NCBI RefSeq assembly: GCF_025452095.1
Contig: NZ_CP104877.1
Span: 4,340,001 to 4,404,000 of the forward strand
Reading direction: 5' to 3'
DNA from: Paenarthrobacter sp. JL.01a
Lineage (GTDB): Bacteria > Actinomycetota > Actinomycetes > Actinomycetales > Micrococcaceae
DNA: 64,000 nucleotides
Shown: positions 41,927 through 51,096 of the stretch, one piece after another
How positions within the stretch are numbered: position 1 is the first letter of the stretch
How the letters are laid out: the number at the start of each line of letters is the position of its first letter
Position numbers and translations under genes: made by a program
Notes under the pieces: model-generated
Database searches by the model: none
What the model saw: the letters and a program-made list of their open reading frames with translations, nothing else
Told to the model about the DNA's origin: nothing

Positions 41927-43436
41927 CGCTCTTCACCTCCGATCGCTGGGCTTCTGCAGCTCCGGCGGCTGCTGTGGCCCGTTCGGCTACCCAAGGGAGT
42001 ACAGACCGCGAAGGACGGAGAAAGTCGATACGGAACCAGTCCCGTGCGCCGTCAAAGGGTCCGCCATGGGGGTCGTCCTGGCCTGCCACCCGAAGGGGAT
42101 CCTGGGCAGGATCCCAGATGTCCATGGCTACGCGGGCCATCAAATATGCCGTGACCACCATGTGCAGTCCCACGGCCAGAACGTAGTAGGACATATCGAT
42201 GTTGTGCTGGACGGATCCGCCGCTGGTGGCCTGGCCCAGGTACATCCAGATAGCGGCCCAATGGAGACCCTCGGCGGCCTGCCAAATGAGGAAGTCCCGC
42301 CAACGGGGCCGCGCCAGAGCCAGGAGCGGAATCAGCCAGATGACGAACTGTGGGGAGTAGACCTTGTTGGTGAGGATGAAGGCGGCCACAATCAGGAAGG
42401 CCAGCTGGGCCATACGCGGCCGGCGCGGGGCGCTGACAGCGAGGACTCCAATGAGCGCGCAGGCAGCAATGAAGAGGTAGAGCGCCAGCGTGTTGATGGT
42501 TGCCGCGTTCATCTGCGTCCAATGGAGCCTGTCCGCCACCAGGTTGTAGGCGAACCAGGGCGAGCTGTAACCGGCGGGACGTGATTGCGTAAATTCGAAG
42601 AAGTAGCGCCACCCCGAAGGATTCAACGCCGCGAGGGGCAGGTTCACAGCCAACCACGAAGCCAAAGCCGCTCCGGCCGTGACGAAGAAGACCCGCAGCT
42701 TTCCACTCCGCAGGGCAAGGACCAGGACTGCGCCGAGGATCAAAATTGGGTACAACTTGGTGGCGGTTCCCAGGCCGATGCACACACCGGCAAGGACCAA
42801 CTTGTCGCGGGAGAAGAAGTACATGCCCAGGGCCAGCAAACCTACAGCCCACATGTCCCAGTTGATGAAGCCGGCCAGAATGATCCCCGGGGCAACGGCC
42901 ACCATGGCGGCATCCCACGGCCGACGTTTGTTGATCCGGGCCGTCAGCAGGACAGTGACAATCCAGACAGCCACGATCAGGGTGGCGTTGACGTCGAAGT
43001 AGCCGAGAATCCGTTCGTTTCCCGCACCAGTGCCGGGAACCATCAGCGCAGTCACCCCGGCGATGATCCCCATGAGGACCGGGTATTCGAACAGGCTCCC
43101 CGGAGTGAAGAACGGAAACACGCCGTCGCCCAGACCGCGGTTCTTGAACAGCTCAGGGAAGTCGGAATAGCAGGTGGCATAGAACTGCCCGGGGGTATCC
43201 CAGCCATTCACACGGCAGTAGTCCTTTGCCAACATAGCCAAGAGTGCAGCGATGACGGTAAGGACGATGAGCACCCGCTCAACAGTGAACGGGTGGGAGG
43301 ATACTTCCCCGGGAGAACAATGCTTGCCCAACGGGCCACCCACGAGCTCCGTGAAGTTTCGAAGCAGGGCGTCGCTGCGACTGGGAACAACAAAGCGGGC
43401 ATGTTTCAATTGCCGGTGCGGCATTGTCTCCTGCAT
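41919..43436 (-). CDS. GT87-like (DUF2029) membrane glycosyltransferase
   Basis: 505 residues with about ten to twelve hydrophobic helices and an aromatic-rich loop typical of polyprenol-phosphate-dependent glycosyltransferases of family GT87, alpha-mannosyltransferases of actinobacterial lipoglycans. Features: GDGVFPFFTPGSLFEYPVLMGI in the first external loop, VCIGLGTATKLYPILILGAVLVLAL and NKVYSPQFVIWLIPLLAL. Start ATG 43436 is given; ATG 43424 with AGGAG just upstream is an equally good choice. Product probably acts on cell-envelope glycans. Confidence 0.85.
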   Translation of the reverse strand: MQETMPHRQLKHARFVVPSRSDALLRNFTELVGGPLGKHCSPGEVSSHPFTVERVLIVLTVIAALLAMLAKDYCRVNGWDTPGQFYATCYSDFPELFKNRGLGDGVFPFFTPGSLFEYPVLMGIIAGVTALMVPGTGAGNERILGYFDVNATLIVAVWIVTVLLTARINKRRPWDAAMVAVAPGIILAGFINWDMWAVGLLALGMYFFSRDKLVLAGVCIGLGTATKLYPILILGAVLVLALRSGKLRVFFVTAGAALASWLAVNLPLAALNPSGWRYFFEFTQSRPAGYSSPWFAYNLVADRLHWTQMNAATINTLALYLFIAACALIGVLAVSAPRRPRMAQLAFLIVAAFILTNKVYSPQFVIWLIPLLALARPRWRDFLIWQAAEGLHWAAIWMYLGQATSGGSVQHNIDMSYYVLAVGLHMVVTAYLMARVAMDIWDPAQDPLRVAGQDDPHGGPFDGARDWFRIDFLRPSRSVLPWVAERATAAAGAAEAQRSEVKSDG

Positions 43437-43511
43437 GAACCGAGCTTACAGTCCTGCCCGGATGGGACCCAGTTGCAAGGCCGACCCTGTGGACAGAGCC
43501 GACGATGTAGT

Positions 43512-43547
43512 TAAAAGGGGGAGCCCACGCGTAGCCGCGTGGGCTCC
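43512..43547 (-). terminator. Rho-independent terminator of the 46-codon gene
   Basis: Perfect 12-bp stem GGAGCCCACGCG/CGCGTGGGCTCC with a 4-nt loop, followed on the minus strand by CCCTTTTAA, 57 bp after the small gene's stop codon. Confidence 0.9.
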
Positions 43548-43603
43548 ATGAGGTTCAGCATTAATGTGTGGCATCTGAACTCCTTCGTGGCCGGCTCAGG
43601 GAA

Positions 43604-43744
43604 TCAACGGATGAGTCCCATCTGGTGCAGGACAACGTAAACATCTTCACGACGCTGGTCGAGCAGCTGTCCGTTGAACAGTGTGCGGTCCTTGGGAGCG
43701 TTGCCGCTCTTGTAGAAGCGCATCTCTTCGGGGCGTTTTCGCAT
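43604..43744 (-). CDS. Small basic protein of unknown function
   Basis: 46 residues beginning MRKRPEEMRFYKSGNAPKDR and ending REDVYVVLHQMGLIR. AGGAGGT five bases before ATG 43744 is the best ribosome binding site in the window, and a strong terminator follows (43512-43547), so it is a free-standing expressed gene. No signal peptide, no membrane segment, no cysteine; pI high at the N-terminus with mixed charge after. I do not recognise a family. It may be a small regulatory protein or a ribosome-associated one; the sequence alone does not decide. Confidence 0.75.
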   Translation of the reverse strand: MRKRPEEMRFYKSGNAPKDRTLFNGQLLDQRREDVYVVLHQMGLIR

Positions 43745-44347
43745 GGTTCACCTCCTTTCACAGGTTTTGAGCGGAATTTGGGCACAACAATTTAGGGCCT
43801 TTGAATTCATGAAAATTCCAAGCCAAAGAGGGCACAAATAACCGAGGATAAATAAGGTAATTAAGCGGACCGAATCAGGAAATACCATGAATCGCGTGCA
43901 CTATTGCGCGTGCTTCCGGCAGTTCACCCAACAAGAAGCTGGTTCCGAACTATGGGGAAACTGCGCACCCGCGGCATGCTGCGTGGGTCCGCGCCTGCAA
44001 CTGACTACTCAGCCATCCAAGAGAAGGAAGGCCGTCAGGAACACCGCCGGCAATAGGCCGGTCCGGTGAATCAGGAGTGGGTCAGAGAGTTAAAATGGCG
44101 TCGATCATCAGCAGAGGCCGGGGTAGCAGTGACGGTCAACTTCCGTCCGCTAGTCAAAGTAATCATTTTTCCCAACCTCCTTCCGGCCTTTACAGCCTGC
44201 TGTGGCATTCTCCCGGCTGACTAACCGATGAATGCGCGCCTCGTTCCCGGCGGGTCGCTCTGGGAACAAGATATAAGCTACCCCATCAAGCGGGGATTTG
44301 ACCAGCACATTCGGCTAATTCGTGAAAAGTTTTTGTAAATTAGCGAT
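43745..44347. other. Intergenic stretch with AT-rich leader and small reading frames
   Basis: About 600 bp between the 46-codon gene and the histidine phosphatase gene. The part 43790-43890 is unusually AT-rich for this genome and probably holds the promoter of the small gene. A minus-strand frame of 31 codons with a good ribosome binding site lies at 44071-44166; nothing else is convincing. Confidence 0.55.
44071..44166 (-). CDS. Possible 31-residue peptide
   Basis: MITLTSGRKLTVTATPASAD and 11 more residues to a TGA. GGAAGGAGG lies nine bases before ATG 44166. Too short for any family match; it may be a leader peptide or a small protein expressed with the 46-codon gene downstream on the same strand. 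Confidence 0.35.
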   Translation of the reverse strand: MITLTSGRKLTVTATPASADDRRHFNSLTHS

Positions 44348-44929
44348 TTACAGGCCCCAACGGACAATTGCAGGCGTCCGTTTGTCCCAACCCAAAGTGC
44401 ACACCTTCGCGGTCCCCAGGATGAAGTGCCGCCCCTCGCGTGCGTCCATTTCCAACCAGCGTGCCGTGAGAATCCGGGAGAAATGTCCGTGCGCCACTAC
44501 CAGCACATTGTCCATGCCGGATTCCAGCACCCGGCCAATGATCTTGTCCGCACGGGCAGCCACCTCATCCAATGTTTCCCCGTTGGGTACCCCATCAGTC
44601 CAGATGAGGTAGTCCGGGTTGTCCTTGCGGATCAGGTCGGAGCTGATGCCTTCGTAGTCGCCGTAGTTCCATTCCACGGCCAGCGGCTCATGGACAGCGT
44701 CCGGGTAGCCAGCCAGTTCCGCGGTCCTGCGGGCACGCCTCAGCGGGGAGGTCAGCACCAGGTCGAAGTCGATGCCTTCCAGGATCTTGCGGGCCTCCAC
44801 GGCCTGTTGCTCGCCTTCGACGGTGAGGGGAAGGTCCGTGAGGCCCGTGTATTGGCCACTCTTGGACCACTCCGTCTCCCCATGGCGCAGGATCCAAAGT
44901 TGCGGACGCGGGGAAGTCACAGCGTTCAT
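44348..44929 (-). CDS. Histidine phosphatase family protein
   Basis: 193 residues. Catalytic RHGETEW with His16, second Arg/Glu set LTSPLRRARRTAEL and VEWNYGDYEG, and the C-terminal VVAHGHFSRILTARWLE His. Phosphoglycerate-mutase-like fold; members are acid phosphatases or sugar/nucleotide phosphatases, here without the residues that mark true glycolytic PGM. Shares a four-base ATGA overlap with the CCA-adding enzyme gene upstream, which suggests co-expression. Confidence 0.94.
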   Translation of the reverse strand: MNAVTSPRPQLWILRHGETEWSKSGQYTGLTDLPLTVEGEQQAVEARKILEGIDFDLVLTSPLRRARRTAELAGYPDAVHEPLAVEWNYGDYEGISSDLIRKDNPDYLIWTDGVPNGETLDEVAARADKIIGRVLESGMDNVLVVAHGHFSRILTARWLEMDAREGRHFILGTAKVCTLGWDKRTPAIVRWGL

Positions 44930-46395
44930 GAGGGCTCCTCAGTTTCGGTCAAAGGCTCGACGACGGCGGACTCGGGTTGCGTCTCCCACCATGCCATCAG
45001 CTTCTGCTCGGCTTCCTCCGGCGACAGCGGACCATGTTCCATCCGCTCTTCCAGGAGGAATTTGTAGGCGCGGCCGACGACAGGTCCGGGCTTCAATCCC
45101 AGCAGGGCCATGATCTGCGCTCCGTCGAGGTCGGGCCGGACAGCTGCCAGCGATTCCTGTTCCAGCAGCGCCGCAATGCGGTGCTCAAGGTCATCGTAGG
45201 CGAAGGAAAGGCGGTCGGCCTTGCGCTGGTTGCGCGTTGTGACGTCCGAGCGTGTGAGCCGGTGCAGGCGTTCAAGCAGGGGACCGGCGTCCGTCACGTA
45301 GCGGCGCACCGCGGAATCAGTCCAGCCGGCATCACCGTAGCCATAGAAGCGCATGTGCAGTTCGACCAAGCGGGACACGGCCTTGATGGACTCGTTGTCG
45401 AACCGCAATGCCTTCATCCGCTTGGCCGTGAGCTTCGCGCCCACGACGTCGTGATGACGGAAGCTGACCGCACCGCCCGGTTCGAAACGACGCGTGGCCG
45501 GCTTGCCGACGTCGTGCATCAACGCTGCGAACCTCAGCACGAAGTCGGGGCCGGGAACCGGACCGTCGGGACCGGTTTCCAGCGCCGCCGCTTGCTCGAG
45601 GACCTGCAGGGAGTGCTGGTACACGTCCTTGTGCCGGTGGTGTTCATCGGATTCGAGCCGCAGGGCGGACACCTCCGGCAGCACGAACTCTGCGAGGCCC
45701 GTGTCCACCAGCAGGTCGATGCCAACGCGCGGATGTGCTCCGTTAATAAGCTTGACCAGTTCGTCGCGGACACGCTCGGCGGAGATGATCTTGATGCGGT
45801 CAGCCATCTGCGACATGGCGAGCCGGACGTCGTCGTGGACCGACACGCCCAACTGGGACGCGAAGCGGGCTGCCCGCATCATCCGCAGCGGATCGTCGGA
45901 GAAGGAAGCCTGGGGGGCTCCAGGCGTCGCGAGCTCGGACGCATGAAGGTCCCGCACGCCCCCGAAGGGATCCACCAGTTCCAGGCTTGGCAGGCGCAGC
46001 GCCATGGCGTTGATGGTGAAGTCGCGCCGCAGCAGGTCGTCCGTCAGGGAGTTGCCGAAAGCCACCACGGGTTTGCGGGAGTCGGGATCGTAGGCTTCCG
46101 CCCGGTACGTGGTGATTTCGATCTGGAAGCCGTCTTTGCGCATCCCGATGGTGCCGAACGCGCGGCCGATTTCCCAGAAGTTGTCCGCCCACTTCTTGAT
46201 GACGGAGATGGTCTGGTCCGGAGTGGCATCGGTGGTGAAATCGAGGTCCGGTGAGGTCCGGCCCAGAAAAAGGTCGCGCACGGGTCCACCCACCAGGGAC
46301 AGTTCGAATCCGGCATCGACAAAGCGCTGCCCGAGGTCGAGCACCACCGGATCGATGGTGAAGTTAACAGAAGAGCTGTCCAATACGTGCGCCAT
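44926..46395 (-). CDS. CCA tRNA nucleotidyltransferase
   Basis: 489 residues. Class II nucleotidyltransferase head: LVGGPVRDLFLG, then the catalytic Asp pair in SPDLDFTTDATPD (Asp50, Asp52), RRDFTINAMAL and LRMMRAARFASQLG; an HD domain follows with LMHDVGKPATR. It adds or repairs the 3' CCA of tRNA; the HD part may give 2',3'-cyclic phosphodiesterase activity. The full actinobacterial length is present. Divergent from the Nudix gene. Confidence 0.96.
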   Translation of the reverse strand: MAHVLDSSSVNFTIDPVVLDLGQRFVDAGFELSLVGGPVRDLFLGRTSPDLDFTTDATPDQTISVIKKWADNFWEIGRAFGTIGMRKDGFQIEITTYRAEAYDPDSRKPVVAFGNSLTDDLLRRDFTINAMALRLPSLELVDPFGGVRDLHASELATPGAPQASFSDDPLRMMRAARFASQLGVSVHDDVRLAMSQMADRIKIISAERVRDELVKLINGAHPRVGIDLLVDTGLAEFVLPEVSALRLESDEHHRHKDVYQHSLQVLEQAAALETGPDGPVPGPDFVLRFAALMHDVGKPATRRFEPGGAVSFRHHDVVGAKLTAKRMKALRFDNESIKAVSRLVELHMRFYGYGDAGWTDSAVRRYVTDAGPLLERLHRLTRSDVTTRNQRKADRLSFAYDDLEHRIAALLEQESLAAVRPDLDGAQIMALLGLKPGPVVGRAYKFLLEERMEHGPLSPEEAEQKLMAWWETQPESAVVEPLTETEEPS

Positions 46396-46543
46396 AGTTC
46401 CTTAAGCTTGGCAGATTTTTGCGCTGCATTGGGCCACTGTTCCATGCGAAATCAGGCATGCGTGCGCCGGGCATCTCCTGCAGTCCACCTTGTGGCCATG
46501 TCCCGGTCATCACTCCGGGGCAAGAGTCGTTAGAGTGGACCAC

Positions 46544-47095
46544 ATGGCCAACCCAGTACCGAGCGCTCCAGGCAGGAGGACAAACGCACCGTTGCCGTCG
46601 GCAATCGGTGCGCACGTCGCGCCTGCCCCGCAGCACCCGGCGCAGGCCTCGCTTCCCACAGTGGAGGAAGTGTCAGCGGGCGGCGTTGTTGTTGACACGT
46701 CCGACGGCGAACTCCGGGTTGCGATCATCGCCCGCCTTAACAGGGGTGGCCGGCTTGAGTGGTGCCTGCCCAAGGGCCATCCGGAGGGCCGGGAGAACAA
46801 TGAGGAAGCTGCTGTCCGTGAGATCGCCGAGGAGACCGGCATCGAGGGCAGCATCCTGGCACCACTGGGCAGCATCGACTACTGGTTTACCGTGAGCGGC
46901 CACCGGGTCCACAAAACTGTGCATCACTTCCTGCTCAGGGCAATCGGCGGCGAGCTGACCATCGAGAATGATCCCGACCAGGAAGCCGTGGACGCTGCGT
47001 GGGTCCCCATCCAGGAATTGGCCCGAAAGTTGTCCTTCCCGAATGAACGCCGCATCGCCGATCTGGCACGGGAAGTGCTGCCGGAACATCTCTGA
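46544..47095 (+). CDS. Nudix hydrolase
   Basis: 183 residues from ATG 46544. A disordered Pro/Ala-rich start (1-45), then a Nudix domain with box GHPEGRENNEEAAVREIAEETGI (GX5EX7REUXEEXGU complete) that holds Mg for cleaving a nucleoside diphosphate linkage. The bulk matches the MutT-like proteins usually found next to the CCA enzyme and MurJ in Actinobacteria. Substrate unknown; 26 bp upstream of murJ, hence likely same operon. Confidence 0.94.
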   Translation: MANPVPSAPGRRTNAPLPSAIGAHVAPAPQHPAQASLPTVEEVSAGGVVVDTSDGELRVAIIARLNRGGRLEWCLPKGHPEGRENNEEAAVREIAEETGIEGSILAPLGSIDYWFTVSGHRVHKTVHHFLLRAIGGELTIENDPDQEAVDAAWVPIQELARKLSFPNERRIADLAREVLPEHL

Positions 47096-47121
47096 CCCGG
47101 GTACATGGGACGATAAAGGCG

Positions 47122-49134
47122 ATGTCTGAAGCCAAAACAACCCAGTCCGTTCAATCCGGTGAAGCACGTTCCAGCGCCATCATGGCCGCCGGAACGCTGG
47201 TTTCCCGGTTCCTTGGCTTCGCCAAAACCTGGATGCTCGGTGCCGCTCTCGGCCTGGGCTCCACGGTTAATGACACGTTTATTAACGCGAACAACCTGCC
47301 GAACCTGATCTTCCTGCTGGTGGCCGGCGGCGTGTTCAACGCCGTCCTGGTTCCGCAGATCATCAAGGCCAGCAAGGCTCCCGACCGCGGCTCCGACTAT
47401 CTCAGCAGGCTGCTGACGTTGGCTGTGCTGGTACTCCTGGCGCTCACGGCCCTGGTGACCCTAGCCGCACCTCTGGTCATCGACCTCACCACCCAGGGCT
47501 ACTCCGAGCAACAAAAGGCGCTGGCAGTCACCTTCGCGCTGTGGTGCCTGCCGCAGATCTTCTTCTATGGCCTCTATGCCCTGCTCACCCAGGTCCTGAA
47601 TGCCCACGGCGCGTTCGGCCCTGCAATGTGGGCACCCATCCTCAACAACCTTGTGGCCATCGCCGGTCTGGGGCTGTTCATCTGGATCCTCGGCGCCAAC
47701 ATCACCAACCCGCACACCCTGGACAACTGGGGACCGACCCAAACCTTCCTGCTTGCCGGGTTCTCCACCTTCGGTGTGGTGGCACAAACGGCCATTCTGC
47801 TGATCCCTGTGTTCCGTCTGCGACTGGGCCTGCGTCCGCGCTTCGGCTGGCGCGGCGTTGGACTGGGCCAGGCCGCCAAGCTGAGCGTTTGGACCCTGGC
47901 GACTGCCGCCGTCGGGCAGTTGGCGTTCCTGTACATCATGAGGATCGCGACGATCCCGGGCGCCGAGCGCCTCCGCCTGGACAATGCCGGAGACAGGGCA
48001 GCTGCGGCTGTGCTGCCCGGCAACGCTGTGCTGGAGGTTGCCAGCCAGCTGTACCTGCTGCCGCACTCCATCATCGCCCTGTCCTTGGCCACCGTCCTCT
48101 TTAACCGCATGACGCGCGCATCGCAGGACGGCAACAAAGCCGAACTTCGCGACGCCCTCTCGCACGGCCTCCGGACCATGGCCGTCGCTACCGTTTTCGG
48201 GGCCTTGGCGCTGTTCGCCCTGGCCGGACCACTTGGCATGTTCTTCTCCGGTGGCGAGCCGCAGGACGGTGTCATGTTGGCCCAAACGCTCACCATCCTG
48301 GCTCTCAGCACGCCGTTCCTGAGCGCCAACTTCATGATGTCCCGCGTGTTCTACGCCAACGAGGACGCCCGCACGCCTCTGTATGTGCAATTGTGGCTCG
48401 CAGTGATTTATGTCGTGGGCGCCTTCTTCATCCAGTTCCTGCCCGTGGGCCAGATCATCTACGCCATTGCCATCCTCTACACGTTGGGCAACATCCTGTC
48501 CGTGGTGATCAGCGTTGTATTCCTGCGGCGCCTGCTGGGTCACCTCGACGGTCCACGCATCGCCAATTCGTACATCCGCATGGGTTACGCAGGCCTCGGA
48601 TCCGCCGTAGCCGGTGCCATCGCGTTGTGGCTGCTCGGCAGCTACCGTGCCGACGGTTTCGCGTGGAGCAGCCGCCCGGCCGCCCTGGTGACCGTGATCG
48701 TCGTCGGGCCTGTCATGCTGCTCGCCTACCTTGTCCTGCTTCGCGTTTTCCACGTCACGGAACTTCGCGACCTCCTGCGCCCGCTGATGAGCCGTCTGGG
48801 TCGCGGCGGCCCCGCGCCGGTGTCCGGCGAGGTGGAACCCACGACGGCGGCACGCGCCACGGTCTCGGACGATACCGGTTTGATCCCGCGCATCTCAGGC
48901 GAGTTCGATGCAGCGTCGTACCGTGCGGGACCCGCGGTGGCCCCACAGCGTTCCGCGCAGCCTTCAACAAACGAACCGGATGCGCCCAAGACTTATCTGC
49001 CGGAGGAAGACGAGCCCAGCACAGCACAGGGCGGCAGGTTCCGTCCGGCGGTCCCGCTGCCGGGCAGGCGGACGTATCAGGGCGACGCTGGACGCAATCC
49101 ATACTTCCCTGCTCCGCGGAACCGCCGGAAGTGA
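47122..49134 (+). CDS. murJ: Lipid II flippase MurJ
   Basis: 670 residues. The first about 540 residues have 14 membrane helices of the MOP-superfamily MurJ/MviN fold: IMAAGTLVSRFLGFAKTWMLGAALGLG, NLPNLIFLLVAGGVFNAVLVPQI and YALLTQVLNAHGAFGPAMWAPILNN are diagnostic. It moves lipid II across the membrane for peptidoglycan synthesis. The C-terminal 115 residues are polar and disordered (Pro, Ala, Ser rich), an extension of the kind that in actinobacteria connects MurJ with phosphorylation control. Followed by a pseudokinase-like gene. Confidence 0.95.
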   Translation: MSEAKTTQSVQSGEARSSAIMAAGTLVSRFLGFAKTWMLGAALGLGSTVNDTFINANNLPNLIFLLVAGGVFNAVLVPQIIKASKAPDRGSDYLSRLLTLAVLVLLALTALVTLAAPLVIDLTTQGYSEQQKALAVTFALWCLPQIFFYGLYALLTQVLNAHGAFGPAMWAPILNNLVAIAGLGLFIWILGANITNPHTLDNWGPTQTFLLAGFSTFGVVAQTAILLIPVFRLRLGLRPRFGWRGVGLGQAAKLSVWTLATAAVGQLAFLYIMRIATIPGAERLRLDNAGDRAAAAVLPGNAVLEVASQLYLLPHSIIALSLATVLFNRMTRASQDGNKAELRDALSHGLRTMAVATVFGALALFALAGPLGMFFSGGEPQDGVMLAQTLTILALSTPFLSANFMMSRVFYANEDARTPLYVQLWLAVIYVVGAFFIQFLPVGQIIYAIAILYTLGNILSVVISVVFLRRLLGHLDGPRIANSYIRMGYAGLGSAVAGAIALWLLGSYRADGFAWSSRPAALVTVIVVGPVMLLAYLVLLRVFHVTELRDLLRPLMSRLGRGGPAPVSGEVEPTTAARATVSDDTGLIPRISGEFDAASYRAGPAVAPQRSAQPSTNEPDAPKTYLPEEDEPSTAQGGRFRPAVPLPGRRTYQGDAGRNPYFPAPRNRRK

Positions 49135-49274
49135 GCCGGTGCCGCCAACGTGGGCGGCGGGCCTCAATCCGCTAGGCTAGAAACGAATATAGGTAGTTGC
49201 AGAAGCGGTTGAACCGGCCCGTCCGGCCATCCGTGTGCAGGACCCGCAGCTCCCGGACAGCCTAGGAGGAACAC

Positions 49275-50951
49275 GTGTCCCACCCGATCGACGTCGGATC
49301 AGTACTTGGCGGCCGCTACAAGGTCACGGCCAATGTGTTGACCTCGCATGACCAAGATCAGGTGCTCGACGGCGTGGACCAGGTCCTCAACCGTCCCGTG
49401 AGCATCCTCGTTGCCGGTCCCGGAAACGCCGAGCAAGTCGCACAGAGCGCCCGCGAGGTGGCCACAGGGGAGCGCCCCGGGCATGTCCAGATCCTGGACC
49501 TTGGCATCAGCGACAACACCACGTACCTGATCACCAACCACAGCACCGCTCCGGACCTGCTGGACCTCGTGGTGGCCACCAACCCGCCGTACATCGAGCC
49601 GTTCTTCACGGAGACCCTCGGCAGCGAGATCTTCGGCCAGGCACGCACCTATGAGCCCGAAACCTACGACGGACTCTACGAGGATGACGAGCACGAGGCC
49701 GAATACATCCAGTACGACGAAAACGGCTACGCCATAGCTCCCGAACCGGAGGACGAGCCGGAGCCTGCTGCGCCTACCCGCAGCGCACCGCACGTGCCGC
49801 CCATGCCGGCGGCAAATCCTTCGTCCGCCAAGAGCGGCATCGCAGGCAAGCTGGCCGCTGCGGCGGCCGGGGCAGGCGCCGCCGGTGCTGCCGCCGCTTC
49901 CGCGCTGAGGAACGCCGGTTCAAAGAACAACGACGCCGGTGCTGCCGCTACACCCGCTTCGGCCTCTGAGCCGCCGACACAGGCTGTATCTTCGCAGTCC
50001 GCGTCGCCCGCTGAGCCTCGCACGCAGGCTGTGTCCTCGCAGCCGGCTCATTCTCCGGCAGCTCCTGCACAGGACGCACCGGCGCGCGAACAGGCTTCCG
50101 AGCCCAAGGTTTCCCTTTGGTCCGAAGAGGATTACGGGTACTCGGAGCGTGGTGCCGCGGGTGGCGCCGCTGCAGTGGGTGCCGCAGCCTCCAACCGCGG
50201 GAGGACATCCGGTGACGAGCGCGCGGCAAGCAGCTTCCCGGCGTCGTCCGCTGTCACTGAGGACTACTCCGACGAAGACGACGTCTACGAGGAAGAAGCC
50301 CCCGAAAAGGAACCACGGTCACTGCGTTGGCTCGTGGGAGGCCTTCTGGCAGCAGTCCTGATCGTGGGATTGGTCCTGGCCGTCACCAACCTGGGAAGCC
50401 TGCTGCCCAGCAGCAAGCCTGCCGCAACCCAGACCACGTCGACGCCGCAGCCTACGGAAACTGTCAGCGAGCAGCCCCCGCCCACGGAGACTGCTCCCCC
50501 GGCGGTTCCGCCTGCCATCCAGGAAATTACCCGCCTCGGCAACTTCCCATTCGCGGCCACGTTCGACAAGGACCTCGGCAAGGCCTTCGATGGCAATGCT
50601 GCGAGCTACTGGTCGGACATGGAATTCGCAACGGCCAACTGGGGTGGGCTGTCGGAGGAAGTTCCGCTCATGATCAAGCTGAAGGAACCGGCTGACATTA
50701 AGTCGGTTGTGCTCAACCAGCTCGGTGGCTCCGGTGGAAACATCAGTGTCTTCACCAACGACCGTCCCGCCATGGACGGTGCAAAGCTCGTGGGAACCAA
50801 CAGCTTCACGTCACCCGAGCTGACCATTCCGCTGGCCACCCCCACCAAAGCCCAATACGTCATTGTGGTTATCAAGGCGCTGCCCAAGCTGGCCGCACCC
50901 AAGACGCAGTACGGCTTCGGCCTCCGCCTCGCTGAGGTTGCCGTTCAGTAG
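49275..50951 (+). CDS. Pseudokinase-like membrane protein with C-terminal discoidin-like domain
   Basis: 558 residues from GTG 49275 (AGGAGG five bases upstream). N-terminus IDVGSVLGGRYKVTANVLTSHDQDQVL resembles the start of a Ser/Thr kinase N-lobe, but no catalytic HRD or DFG is present. Then acidic and Ala/Pro-rich disordered text (about 130-355), a membrane span WLVGGLLAAVLIVGLVLAV (about 355-375), and an external beta-domain (about 415-558) with discoidin-like FDGNAASYWSDMEF. In mycobacteria the gene after murJ encodes a pseudokinase controlling MurJ; this is the likely counterpart. Confidence 0.78.
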   Translation: MSHPIDVGSVLGGRYKVTANVLTSHDQDQVLDGVDQVLNRPVSILVAGPGNAEQVAQSAREVATGERPGHVQILDLGISDNTTYLITNHSTAPDLLDLVVATNPPYIEPFFTETLGSEIFGQARTYEPETYDGLYEDDEHEAEYIQYDENGYAIAPEPEDEPEPAAPTRSAPHVPPMPAANPSSAKSGIAGKLAAAAAGAGAAGAAAASALRNAGSKNNDAGAAATPASASEPPTQAVSSQSASPAEPRTQAVSSQPAHSPAAPAQDAPAREQASEPKVSLWSEEDYGYSERGAAGGAAAVGAAASNRGRTSGDERAASSFPASSAVTEDYSDEDDVYEEEAPEKEPRSLRWLVGGLLAAVLIVGLVLAVTNLGSLLPSSKPAATQTTSTPQPTETVSEQPPPTETAPPAVPPAIQEITRLGNFPFAATFDKDLGKAFDGNAASYWSDMEFATANWGGLSEEVPLMIKLKEPADIKSVVLNQLGGSGGNISVFTNDRPAMDGAKLVGTNSFTSPELTIPLATPTKAQYVIVVIKALPKLAAPKTQYGFGLRLAEVAVQ

Positions 50952-50972
50952 CCGTATCAAAGATGTGACAGC

Positions 50973-51008
50973 AAGGGCCGTTCTGATTCGTCAGGGCGGC
51001 CCTTATTG
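50973..51008 (+). terminator. Stem-loop after the pseudokinase-like gene
   Basis: AAGGGCCG (50973-50980) pairs with CGGCCCTT (50997-51004). The run of T after the stem is weak, so termination efficiency is uncertain. Confidence 0.6.
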
Positions 51009-51096
51009 CTACCCGCGCCAACGTCACCGCTTAGATATGACCGGGGCCCAGACGGTAACCTGAATGCTGGTGACTTTTAGGGTCCCCAACTCCAAC

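Noticed and set aside
43887..44069. 60-codon plus-strand frame with AGGA before ATG
   Set aside because: Composition rich in Cys, Arg and Gln without a conserved pattern; the ribosome binding site is short and it faces away from both neighbours.
47461..48753. 430-codon minus-strand frame inside murJ
   Set aside because: Polar Gln/Gly/His-rich shadow of murJ in high-GC DNA.
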